From Porphyromonadaceae bacterium UBA7555 (GTDB lineage Bacteria > Bacteroidota > Bacteroidia > Bacteroidales > Muribaculaceae), in the NCBI GenBank assembly GCA_002478045.1, contig DLLT01000058.1, positions 1-44,442 on the forward strand: a DNA stretch of 44,442 nt. The letters run 5' to 3'. Position numbers and translations under genes: made by a program. This document shows positions 35,076 through 42,282 of the stretch, piece after piece; position 1 is the stretch's first letter; the number at the start of each line of letters is the position of its first letter. A model generated the notes under the pieces. That model searched no databases and had not been told where the DNA came from. It saw only the letters and a list, made by a program, of their open reading frames with translations.

Positions 35076-35882
35076 CTATTTGATGGCGAGTGCAATCACC
35101 AGCGAAGCGACTACGGAGCAGGCACTGACGATTGTGGAGATTACGCTAAGTTTGAATGCATTGTTCTGATTGTATTTGCTGTTGTCTTGGCGTATCTTGT
35201 TGGGAGTTACGTATATGTAGTCGTTTTGCCGGACGTAAAAATAGGGCGAGGTGAGGATGTCCGAGCTATTGAGGTCGAGGCGATGGGCGGTGCGCTTGCC
35301 GTTTTCTTCGCGCACAAGCAGCACATTGCTGCGCTCGCCGTATTCGGTGAGGTCTCCGGCCGAGGATAGTGCATCAAGCACCGAGAAGCGCTCGCGTGTG
35401 ACATTGACCACACCCGGGGTGCGTACTTCGCCGGCTACATTGACATGGAAGTTGACCATCTTGACGACAACTGTGGGGTTGTCGACATCTTCGCTGACCT
35501 TCTCGGTCACCAGTTGTTGTACTTGCTCGGTTGTCAGGCCGCCTACGTGCAACGTGCCTATTACAGGCATTATAATATCGCCCTTGGAGTCGACGAGGTA
35601 GGTCATCTGCTGCGGCGTCGATGCCTTGGTGAGCTGCGAATTGACGGCGGGGTTGCTCAATGGAAGGTTGTATGCGGCCGTTGCTTCCGGATTTTGCGAG
35701 GTGACAGTGATCAGGAGTTCGTCATCGGGCACTATGCGTGTCAGGTATTCGCCTTGAGCCATGGTGGCATTGAGCCCCACCGAGTCGATGTCGGTAAAAT
35801 ATGTTAGAGGTGTACGCGGCGTCGAGCATGAAGCCATAGCTGCAATAGCAACGGCTGCGACAACTATAGGGGTTAATCTCAT
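35076..35882 (-). CDS. Wza-like polysaccharide export lipoprotein
   Basis: The 268-residue protein has a lipobox (MASC, C19), a Poly_export beta domain (GEYLTRIVPDDELLITVTSQ, GDIIMPVIGTLHVGGLT) and an SLBB domain (FHVNVAGEVRTPGVVNVTRE, DALSSAGDLTEYGERSNVLL). It ends in a hydrophobic helix (VISTIVSACSVVASLVIALA) that in Bacteroidetes members probably spans the outer membrane as in Wza. It is the first gene of the operon, downstream of a consensus promoter and a structured leader. Confidence 0.93.
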   Translation of the reverse strand: MRLTPIVVAAVAIAAMASCSTPRTPLTYFTDIDSVGLNATMAQGEYLTRIVPDDELLITVTSQNPEATAAYNLPLSNPAVNSQLTKASTPQQMTYLVDSKGDIIMPVIGTLHVGGLTTEQVQQLVTEKVSEDVDNPTVVVKMVNFHVNVAGEVRTPGVVNVTRERFSVLDALSSAGDLTEYGERSNVLLVREENGKRTAHRLDLNSSDILTSPYFYVRQNDYIYVTPNKIRQDNSKYNQNNAFKLSVISTIVSACSVVASLVIALAIK

Positions 35883-35913
35883 GAGTTAACAATAATTATC
35901 ATTATTTTTTGTT

Positions 35914-35937
35914 AAAAATGCGCTATGTATATAACGC
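35914..35937 (-). terminator. Terminator-like hairpin in the leader of the polysaccharide operon (possible attenuator)
   Basis: On the minus strand TGCGTTAT pairs with ATAGCGCA (one G-U pair) around the loop ATAC, then TTTTT follows immediately. It sits between the promoter and the exporter start, about 40 bases after the presumed transcription start. It looks like a weak intrinsic terminator inside the leader. Confidence 0.5.
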
Positions 35938-35944
35938 AAAAGTC

Positions 35945-35966
35945 CCCGGGATATTATATCCACGGG
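35945..35966 (-). promoter_or_regulatory. Upstream leader hairpin of the polysaccharide operon
   Basis: CCCGGGATA and TATCC-A-CGGG form a 9-bp stem with a single-base bulge and a 3-base loop, directly after the presumed transcription start and before the terminator-like hairpin. Confidence 0.45.
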
Positions 35967-35981
35967 CCTTAAAAATGCGTA

Positions 35982-36012
35982 CAAAGTTACAACTTTAAGC
36001 TCAATAGACAAA
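35982..36012 (-). promoter_or_regulatory. Consensus promoter of the polysaccharide operon
   Basis: On the minus strand TTTG (36009-36012), 19 bases, TAACTTTG (35982-35989): exact -33 and -7 boxes. The presumed start near 35977 gives a leader of about 95 bases. No invertible flanking repeats like those of Bacteroides fragilis capsule promoters are seen. Confidence 0.85.
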
Positions 36013-36118
36013 ATGTTTAAGGCTTACGGATGTTAAATTCTTGTGGGTTAGTGATTAGGTCTGCTTTGGTTGAACAATGCGTAGATGTGCGTATTGCAGT
36101 GCTTCAGGCCGAGGACGT

Positions 36119-36155
36119 AAAAATAACGCGCCGACTTGTCACGAGTCGGCGCGTT
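36119..36155 (-). terminator. Terminator of tRNA-Ser
   Basis: AACGCGCCGACT (36125-36136) pairs perfectly with AGTCGGCGCGTT (36144-36155) around a 7-base loop; the minus strand continues as ATTTTTAC. It begins one base after the encoded CCA end. Confidence 0.92.
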
Positions 36156-36246
36156 TGGCGGAGTGGGGGGGATTCGAACCCCCGAAACGCTTTTGACGTT
36201 TACACGCTTTCCAGGCGTGCCTCTTCAACCACTCGAGCACCACTCC
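36156..36246 (-). tRNA. tRNA-Ser, anticodon GGA
   Basis: The 91-base gene has a perfect 7-bp acceptor stem (GGAGTGG/CCACTCC), discriminator G and an encoded CCA. The anticodon stem CACGC/GCGTG encloses CTGGAAA, giving anticodon GGA. A long variable arm, typical of serine tRNA, and the T loop TTCGAAT are present. Confidence 0.97.
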
Positions 36247-36306
36247 TTGGTGAGTCTCGGATATCTGCGTAATCAACGCCCGAGTTCAGTGGCTGTTTTG
36301 CGAGTG

Positions 36307-36337
36307 CAAAGTTAAGCGTTTTTTCTGAATGTACAAC
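36307..36337 (-). promoter_or_regulatory. Promoter of tRNA-Ser
   Basis: On the minus strand GTTG (36334-36337), 19 bases, TAACTTTG (36307-36314). The -7 box is exact and the -33 box is one base off. It lies about 60 bases before the tRNA. Confidence 0.7.
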
Positions 36338-36418
36338 TATTTTTGTCGAAGTTTTTTGCCGTTTTTGTTTTTGTGGACAAAAACACATACAAAAGGGTCG
36401 CATTTGGTGTGTACAAAG

Positions 36419-36463
36419 CACCGCCGACCGTTGGCCTTAGTGAAGGCATGATGGTCGGCGGTG
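36419..36463 (-). terminator. Terminator of the FHS transporter gene
   Basis: An 11-bp perfect stem (CACCGCCGACC with GGTCGGCGGTG) encloses a 23-base loop that contains a further GGCCTTAGTGAAGGC-like pairing. It lies 65 bases past the transporter stop. There is no long T-run. Confidence 0.65.
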
Positions 36464-36527
36464 GATGTGTATTATAATATGTAGTGCGGCTTATGCGTGA
36501 TTGCATGCAGCGCTAATATTCGTTTGC

Positions 36528-37817
36528 TCAAGCTTTCTTGGGTCGTGAGAGGACGAGTGCATATATAAGAATGTATGCTGCTGCGGCCACGGTGAGCCAG
36601 AATCCGGCCAGGATACCGCAACCTTTGGCTATAAGACCCTGAATAAAGGGGAGGATGCCTCCGCCGCATACCATTACCATAAATAGTCCGGATGCTACTG
36701 CGGTGTATTTGCCGAGACCTTCAACGGCGAGGTTGAAAATTGCGCCCCACATCACGGAAGTGCATAGACCGCAGAGTATCAGGAATATGGCGTTTGCCGG
36801 AATTTGCACGGAGAAGAATGCGAGTTCGGTGGCCTCGAAGCCGAAGAAGTCCGTAGACGTTTCGGGCATATATATACCGATGACGAGCAAGCATATTGCG
36901 GCGGCCGATGTTACGGTGAGCATAGTACGTGAGGATATGCGATTGCCTACGGCTCCGCCGATGAGACGGCCGACAAGCATAAGCAGCCAGTAAATCCCGG
37001 CAACGCTACCGGCAATAATGGCGGGAGCTTGGGCGTTGGAGCTGACGGCGGGACTGTTCTCGACGTATTGCAGTGTCCAGTTGGCGATGCCGACTTCGAT
37101 GCCTACATAACAGAATATAGCAATGACGCCGAATGTGAAGTTGCGGTGGCGGAAAGCTCCGGCAACTCTGATTTCTTCGCGTGTTTCGCCTGCCTTGTAT
37201 GGCTCGGGCAGATTGCTGACATAGAGGATGATGAAGGCTACGGCAAAGATGCCCATAGCGAGGTAAAATACGGGATTGGCTGCCGAAATGGTGCTGGCAG
37301 TACCGCCAAGGAGGCTGCCTACGATGACGGGGGCAAGTGTGGCGCCGATGCTATTGCATGCGCCGCCGAATTGGATGAATTGGTTGCCTTGATTTTGGTT
37401 CTTGCCCAGCGAGTTGAGCATAGGATTGACTACGGTGTTGAGCATACACATAGAGAATCCGGCTACGAAGGCACCGATGATGTATACGGATACGGCTGTT
37501 GTATTGTCATCAAGGATATATCCGGAGAGGTAGGTGATGAGTACGCCGATAAATCCCACGGTGACGGCTGCCATTGCCGTGTGTCTGTATCCGTATCGTT
37601 GAAGCAGCTTGCCGGCCGGATAGCCCATGAATGCATAGGCTATGAAGTTGGCAAAGGTGCCGAGTTGGGTCAGGAAGATGTTGTCGCCCGACATCTTTTT
37701 GATAACTGAACCTAAGGGGTTTTGATACCCGGTGACGAAGGCTATCATAAAGAATAGGGCAAACATGATGGTGATGGGCAGGACGTAGCTTTTATGTCCG
37801 GCTTTGGTCTGTGTCAT
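36528..37817 (-). CDS. FHS-family sugar:H+ symporter (FucP/GluP-like MFS transporter)
   Basis: The 429-residue protein has 12 predicted helices and FHS-family motifs: FFMIAFVTGYQNPL in helix 1, GYPAGKLLQRYGYRH between helices 2 and 3, GFSMCMLNTVVNPMLNSLG, NQFIQFGGACNSIGATLAPV, and YVGIEVGIANW. The family includes L-fucose and glucose/galactose permeases in the inner membrane. The exact sugar is not readable. It lies 74 bases after yggS with no strong promoter between, so it may share that transcript. Confidence 0.9.
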   Translation of the reverse strand: MTQTKAGHKSYVLPITIMFALFFMIAFVTGYQNPLGSVIKKMSGDNIFLTQLGTFANFIAYAFMGYPAGKLLQRYGYRHTAMAAVTVGFIGVLITYLSGYILDDNTTAVSVYIIGAFVAGFSMCMLNTVVNPMLNSLGKNQNQGNQFIQFGGACNSIGATLAPVIVGSLLGGTASTISAANPVFYLAMGIFAVAFIILYVSNLPEPYKAGETREEIRVAGAFRHRNFTFGVIAIFCYVGIEVGIANWTLQYVENSPAVSSNAQAPAIIAGSVAGIYWLLMLVGRLIGGAVGNRISSRTMLTVTSAAAICLLVIGIYMPETSTDFFGFEATELAFFSVQIPANAIFLILCGLCTSVMWGAIFNLAVEGLGKYTAVASGLFMVMVCGGGILPFIQGLIAKGCGILAGFWLTVAAAAYILIYALVLSRPKKA

Positions 37818-37891
37818 GGTGCTTGGTATGTGGGTTTTTTAGGTGGGTAATTAGTCTGTTTTCAAGTAAAGAATATGGACATGCGCTTTTG

Positions 37892-38563
37892 TCAGTATTC
37901 GCGGGGGCCGAAGATGTCGGTGCCGATACGTACCATTGTGCTGCCGTGTCTTAGTGCTATGTCGAAGTCATCGCTCATACCCATAGATAGTTGGTCGAAG
38001 CCGCATAGGTCGGGGCATGTGTCAACGATACGGCGATACAACGATTCGATTGTGTCGAAATCGCCGTCTATACGCTTGGTGTCATTGGTATTGGTAGCCA
38101 TGCCCATAAGACCGCAGATATGTGTGGCGCGGAGGCCGCGATATCCACCGTTGCGGAAGTACTCAAGTATCTCGTCCGGTGTAAACCCGAACTTGGTTTC
38201 TTCGGCGGCTACGTGTACCTGTAGTAGTACACGTGTGACCACTCCGGCTTCGGCGCTGAGACGGTCGATGAGTTCGAGCAGTTTGACGCTGTCTACGCTT
38301 TCGATGAGGTCGGTGTGTCCGATTACGTTTTTTACCTTATTGGTTTGCAGGTGGCCTATGAAGTGCCATCGTACGTCATCGGGCATTTCCGGAATTTTGG
38401 CCAGCATTTCCTGTACGCGGCTTTCGCCGAAGACGCGCTGTCCGGCATCGTAGGCTTGGCGTAGTTTCTCGATGGGATGAAATTTGCTGACAGCCACCAG
38501 TGTCACGCCTTGCGGTAGCAGGGCGTGCAGGCGCTGTACTTCGGATACTATATCGTGTGGCAT
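37892..38563 (-). CDS. YggS/PLPBP-family pyridoxal phosphate homeostasis protein
   Basis: The 223-residue single-domain TIM-barrel protein has the PLP lysine at K27 in VAVSKFHP, then GESRVQEML, WHFIGHLQTNKVK, GLMGMAT, LSMGMSDDF and a final VRIGTDIFGPREY. YggS proteins bind PLP without catalysing a known reaction and keep PLP and amino-acid pools balanced. It lies 19 bases after the DUF4494 gene in the same transcript. Confidence 0.95.
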   Translation of the reverse strand: MPHDIVSEVQRLHALLPQGVTLVAVSKFHPIEKLRQAYDAGQRVFGESRVQEMLAKIPEMPDDVRWHFIGHLQTNKVKNVIGHTDLIESVDSVKLLELIDRLSAEAGVVTRVLLQVHVAAEETKFGFTPDEILEYFRNGGYRGLRATHICGLMGMATNTNDTKRIDGDFDTIESLYRRIVDTCPDLCGFDQLSMGMSDDFDIALRHGSTMVRIGTDIFGPREY

Positions 38564-38582
38564 TGTCGTGTCTTACAGACGT

Positions 38583-39020
38583 TTACTTGTTGCCGCTCAG
38601 GTCGGCTTTGTATACGTCCATAATCATTGTTTCGGCTATGGATTGCACCTCGTAGTCGCCGAGGATGCCTTTCATGCCTTCGTGGACGTTGGCGAGGGCT
38701 CTGTCAAAATCGCCGGCTTGTACGAGGTACTGTGTTGCGGCTTTCTTTTCGTTGCCTTTTTCGTCAATTTGTATGAAGGCTACTTTGGCCATGTAGTACT
38801 TATCGCCGGTGCCGTCATAGAATATATCGTTGATTTTGGTACGTTTGACGGCCGTTACCGAAAATTCGCCGGAGATATAGGGCTGGGCTTCCTTGATGAT
38901 ACGAGCCTCGGCTTCGGTAAAGGACAATGCGTCCACTATATAGGGCTCGGTGACACGTTTTACCGAGCCGTCTTGCTGCATCTTGTCGTAGCGTACTTTG
39001 CATTCAAACCATGTAGCCAT
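38583..39020 (-). CDS. DUF4494 family protein
   Basis: The 145-residue soluble protein matches the Bacteroidetes-specific DUF4494 pattern: TWFECKVRYDKMQQDG, VTEPYIVDALSFTEAEARI, YYMAKVAFIQIDEKGNEKK and a conserved YLVQA. It has no signal peptide. Function is unknown. Association with yggS downstream is the only context. A TATATTTG -7 element is at 39157-39164. Confidence 0.88.
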   Translation of the reverse strand: MATWFECKVRYDKMQQDGSVKRVTEPYIVDALSFTEAEARIIKEAQPYISGEFSVTAVKRTKINDIFYDGTGDKYYMAKVAFIQIDEKGNEKKAATQYLVQAGDFDRALANVHEGMKGILGDYEVQSIAETMIMDVYKADLSGNK

Positions 39021-39124
39021 ATCGTTGGATGTATTATTTGTTGTGTTGTTTATTGTTGTTTTTGTTGTTCCCTTAATTCGGAGATGCGTAGCTGGAAAAA
39101 TATAACCTATGCGCTCGCACCATT

Positions 39125-39146
39125 GGCCGTGGTGTATGTCACGGCC
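39125..39146 (-). terminator. Hairpin in the DUF4494 leader / after the surface lipoprotein gene
   Basis: GGCCGTG pairs with CACGGCC around an 8-base loop. It is downstream of the 39254-40180 gene and inside the leader of the DUF4494 gene. It lacks a T-run, so its role is uncertain. Confidence 0.35.
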
Positions 39147-39156
39147 TAAGCAGATG

Positions 39157-39164
39157 CAAATATA
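39157..39164 (-). promoter_or_regulatory. -7 promoter element of the DUF4494-yggS transcript
   Basis: The minus strand reads TATATTTG, fitting TANNTTTG. No -33 TTTG at proper spacing is found. Confidence 0.45.
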
Positions 39165-39253
39165 CGGTTATTTTATGAGATAGTCGTCATCTGTCACGCT
39201 GATTTTTTGCTCGGCAATGGCATAGCATAGAGTATTGGCAGCTTCATCGTTTA

Positions 39254-40180
39254 TCAGTTGTGCAACGCTTGGATACCTGATATTTCGGTGGATACTTCGC
39301 CGATAGAACCGTTGCATTGAAGCACTCCGGTGTATATTTTGATAAAATCGACGCGGCTTATGTCGGCCGGATTGCCGTTTGCATCAACGGCATTGGCCAA
39401 GCTCAAGGCCGAGGTGCTTTGGTCGTTGGGACACGAGTCTGCGTACCCGGTGTAGCAGTAGCCTACGTATGTTTCGCCTATAAGGAAGTAATTGTCCGGC
39501 AGACGTATAGCTGTTACGGACATGGTCGAGGTCTTTTCACCCCAGACAGGGAAGAAGTCGTGGTTGTGGTATGCGGCATTGCGGCTCAGCACGCCCGAGG
39601 TTCCGTCATCGGCCGACCATAGGACGAAGGCATTGTTGTCGCCGGCGGCGCTGTTGTCGGTATATGTCACGGTGGTCATACGGGCTTGCTCCCATCGAGC
39701 GCCACGCAGGTAGTACCATGTGTCATCGGGCTTGCCGTTGCGATTGACGTCCTCCATGACGCATACCACGCCCGGTTCGGCCGACCCCACGCGCATACCA
39801 TCATAGGTGTTTGTCCCCCAGTAGAAGGCGTTGCCGAGGACGCGAAAGTCGCCCTGAGCTTGCGGCGAGTGCAATATGGGTGTCTTGAGACGTAGGGTGA
39901 CGCTGCCGCCGAATCCCCCGAGGCTTATCATGCTGCTGCGGTCGAGTTCCTGCTGTACTGCGCGGCGAACTGCGGCCGCATCGGCGTTCGATGCTATCTC
40001 GGGCAGCTCGTTGACAAATTGGCCTGGCATAGGTGAGTAGTCAAGTACTTCTACGGCCACGTTGTGCGGGGTGTATTCGCTGCCGGGGATGTCAGACTCT
40101 CCCTTGTAGTCATCGGCGCATCCGATTAGTGCAATGGATGCCAGAGCCGATAAGGCTGTGCGATATGTGCTTGGTGTCAT
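39254..40180 (-). CDS. Bacteroidetes cell-surface lipoprotein of unknown function
   Basis: The 308-residue protein has a lipobox (LIGC, C21). The mature part shows a recurrent Bacteroidetes surface-protein pattern: SPMPGQFVNELPEI, MISLGGFGGSVTLRL, FRVLGNAF, SAEPGVVCVMEDVNRNGKPD and a closing VDFIKIYTGVLQ with GEVSTEISG. The DVNRNGKPDD stretch looks like an EF-hand/dockerin-type calcium loop. Relatives sometimes accompany TonB-dependent receptor loci, including corrinoid uptake loci, but no receptor is adjacent here, so no ligand can be suggested. Confidence 0.78.
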   Translation of the reverse strand: MTPSTYRTALSALASIALIGCADDYKGESDIPGSEYTPHNVAVEVLDYSPMPGQFVNELPEIASNADAAAVRRAVQQELDRSSMISLGGFGGSVTLRLKTPILHSPQAQGDFRVLGNAFYWGTNTYDGMRVGSAEPGVVCVMEDVNRNGKPDDTWYYLRGARWEQARMTTVTYTDNSAAGDNNAFVLWSADDGTSGVLSRNAAYHNHDFFPVWGEKTSTMSVTAIRLPDNYFLIGETYVGYCYTGYADSCPNDQSTSALSLANAVDANGNPADISRVDFIKIYTGVLQCNGSIGEVSTEISGIQALHN

Positions 40181-40242
40181 GTCTGTATGCGTATGAGTGT
40201 GCTTGAGAATAATCTTTAATAATTATGTGCTTTTAGCCGGTG

Positions 40243-40668
40243 TCACAGGTCGATACTTTCGGAGAATATGTCGCGTATCGCACCAAAAGGGATTGTCTTA
40301 CCATCGCGTAGACGCAGCCATCCTTCTGTATCGTTGACTTTGGCGATGATGCCGCTGCTTTCGATGATAGTGCCGCCGATTTTGTGGTTGTCCGGGTGGA
40401 AATGCCGAATGACGACCTCTATGGCTGCATCGTAGGCTTCGGCTGTACGTCGTGCGATGTCGGTAAGACTTTCATCGGTGAGCTCGGTGTCCGCATCGGT
40501 GTGTCGTGCGGCTTCGTCTATGGATTCGGAATGGCCGTGCAGTGCCGCAAAAGGTGCAAATTGTGCCGCCCGACCTTTCATCGACATGTGCCTGTGTACG
40601 GATGACGGCCGGTATTGTCGGTCGATGATGTCGGTATAGCGCGAGGCTGCATCTGTCTCGGATTTCAT
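40243..40668 (-). CDS. YolD-like protein, partner of a Y-family polymerase
   Basis: The 141-residue protein has the YolD-like signature: HMSMKGRAAQFAPFAALHGH in the first third, a helical middle, and a small beta barrel at the end (KIGGTIIESSGIIAKVND, KTIPFGAIRDI). In Firmicutes, YolD proteins are encoded beside UvrX/YqjW polymerases and are thought to modulate them like UmuD modulates UmuC. Here the ATG overlaps the polymerase stop (ATGA), the same partnership. It lacks a UmuD-type peptidase domain. Confidence 0.8.
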   Translation of the reverse strand: MKSETDAASRYTDIIDRQYRPSSVHRHMSMKGRAAQFAPFAALHGHSESIDEAARHTDADTELTDESLTDIARRTAEAYDAAIEVVIRHFHPDNHKIGGTIIESSGIIAKVNDTEGWLRLRDGKTIPFGAIRDIFSESIDL

Positions 40669-42155
40669 GCTTTGTGCCCTCCTATTTGTCTATTACGTTG
40701 ACGCCCGGTGGCTCCTTCGCGGTAATTGAGCCCGGTGAGTATGGCGTTTTTGCCGTAGCTGGTTTTGATGTCAATCATTGCGCGTTGCATCCTTCGAGCC
40801 TTGTCTTCATCGGCTTGTCTGGCGTTGTCGGCGGCTATAGCCTTGAGGTATTCACCAAAGAGATCCGGCTGGGGCGCTTCGGTCGGGACAACATCACGGA
40901 CCGGGATGACATCGCAGGCGGTGACGTTGAGCCGTCGCACAGTCAGTGTGCTGTGTACACAGCTGTGCCATAGACCGGTGACGGCCTTGCAGATGAATTT
41001 GGCCGAGGCTGTTGGAGCGGCAAAAGAGCCGGATGCGTGTGTCGGTGCCGGTGCACGTCGCCCGTATCTGTCAATGACAATCTGCATGCCTTCGCATAGC
41101 CCGTCATCGGTGACGTTGGATACATCATATCCTATATTGATGGCTATAGATTTGGTTACCAAGCCTTTGGCTACAAGTTTTAAGGCTAAGGACTGCGACA
41201 TTTCGAGTATCACGGTGAGGGCGTTGGAGCTTTTGTAAGGCTCGGTGAGTACCTGTCCTTCGGAAATCGAATGGGACATCGGTGTGTAAGCCTTGATGTC
41301 AGCGATGCTCACCGGCTCGTGTCCCCAAGCGTGGTCGATAAGCAGTTCGGCGTTGACGCCGAACATTGCATATAATGTGTCCTCGTGATCTATGGACATT
41401 CGAGCCACATCACCCATAGTATACATGCCGCGGTCAGCCAAGCGTCGGGCAATGCCTGCGCCGATACGCCAAAAGTCGGTGATAGGTGTATGAGCCCAAA
41501 GTAGTCGCCGATAAGCGGCTTCGTCGAGTGCGGCTACACGTACACCATCGGTGTCCGGAGCCATACGTTTTGCCACTATATCCATAGCTATCTTGCACAA
41601 GTATAGATTGGTGCCTATGCCGGCAGTAGCCGTGACTCCGGTTTCGCGCAGCACGTGACGAATCATAGCCATAGCCATAGCGTGAGGGTCGCCTCCGTAA
41701 GCGTGCAGATATGGCGTTGCATCGATGAAAACCTCATCGACACTGTATACGTGCATGTCTTCCGGTGCTACATAATGGCTGTAGATCTCGAATATGCGAG
41801 TGCTGTATTCGATGTATAAGGCCATACGAGGCGGTGCAATGATGAAGTCTATAGCCAGTGTCGGATCGGCTGCCAAAGCATCTGCATCGTAGCCGGAGCG
41901 GCAGCCCGGCCGGGCTGTACCACGGCGTCTGTTGGCGGCCAGTACGGCCTGTCGTACCTCGAAAAGGCGTGGTCTTCCGCCGGTGCCGAGAGCTTTGAGC
42001 GATGGTGATACCGCTAAGCATATTGTCTTATCCGTACGCGTTTCATCGGCCACCACGAGGTTGGTCTTCAGCGGGTCAAGGCCGCGGAGGACACATTCTA
42101 CGGAGGCGTAGAAGGACTTGAGGTCTATGGCTATATAACAGCGGTGATCGTTCAT
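40665..42155 (-). CDS. Y-family translesion DNA polymerase (UvrX/UmuC-like)
   Basis: The 496-residue protein has the Y-family palm with catalytic D11 (YIAIDLKSFYASVE; steric-gate Y16) and D140-E141 (YSVDEVFID), the finger motif TICLAVSPSLKALG, a helix-hairpin-helix thumb (WRIGAGIARRLADRGMYTMG) and a little-finger domain (about 310-440). The last 60 residues are charged and probably hold protein-binding sites; no clear QLxLF clamp motif is seen, but PQPDLFGEY (near residue 425) is a possible one. It copies damaged DNA at low fidelity. It is coupled to the YolD-like gene. Confidence 0.9.
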   Translation of the reverse strand: MNDHRCYIAIDLKSFYASVECVLRGLDPLKTNLVVADETRTDKTICLAVSPSLKALGTGGRPRLFEVRQAVLAANRRRGTARPGCRSGYDADALAADPTLAIDFIIAPPRMALYIEYSTRIFEIYSHYVAPEDMHVYSVDEVFIDATPYLHAYGGDPHAMAMAMIRHVLRETGVTATAGIGTNLYLCKIAMDIVAKRMAPDTDGVRVAALDEAAYRRLLWAHTPITDFWRIGAGIARRLADRGMYTMGDVARMSIDHEDTLYAMFGVNAELLIDHAWGHEPVSIADIKAYTPMSHSISEGQVLTEPYKSSNALTVILEMSQSLALKLVAKGLVTKSIAINIGYDVSNVTDDGLCEGMQIVIDRYGRRAPAPTHASGSFAAPTASAKFICKAVTGLWHSCVHSTLTVRRLNVTACDVIPVRDVVPTEAPQPDLFGEYLKAIAADNARQADEDKARRMQRAMIDIKTSYGKNAILTGLNYREGATGRQRNRQIGGHKA

Positions 42156-42204
42156 TGTGCCGGGATGGTGCGCTTTGGAGAGTGCTAAGTTACGACTTTT
42201 TGTG

Positions 42205-42254
42205 GGAAAAAACAGGCCCCGGCCTCCCTATAAAAAGTTAAGGGAGCGCCGGGG
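42205..42254 (-). terminator. Terminator of the FadL-like gene
   Basis: CCCCGGC (42217-42223) and CTCCCT (42224-42229) pair with AGGGAG (42241-42246) and GCCGGGG (42248-42254), a 13-bp stem with a single bulged base. The minus strand then reads TGTTTTTTCCC. Confidence 0.93.
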
Positions 42255-42282
42255 TTGTTGTATTGCGGTCTATACGTGCGCC

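Noticed and set aside
35883..36155. Invertible capsule promoter
   Set aside because: No inverted repeats flank the promoter of the polysaccharide operon as in phase-variable Bacteroides capsules.
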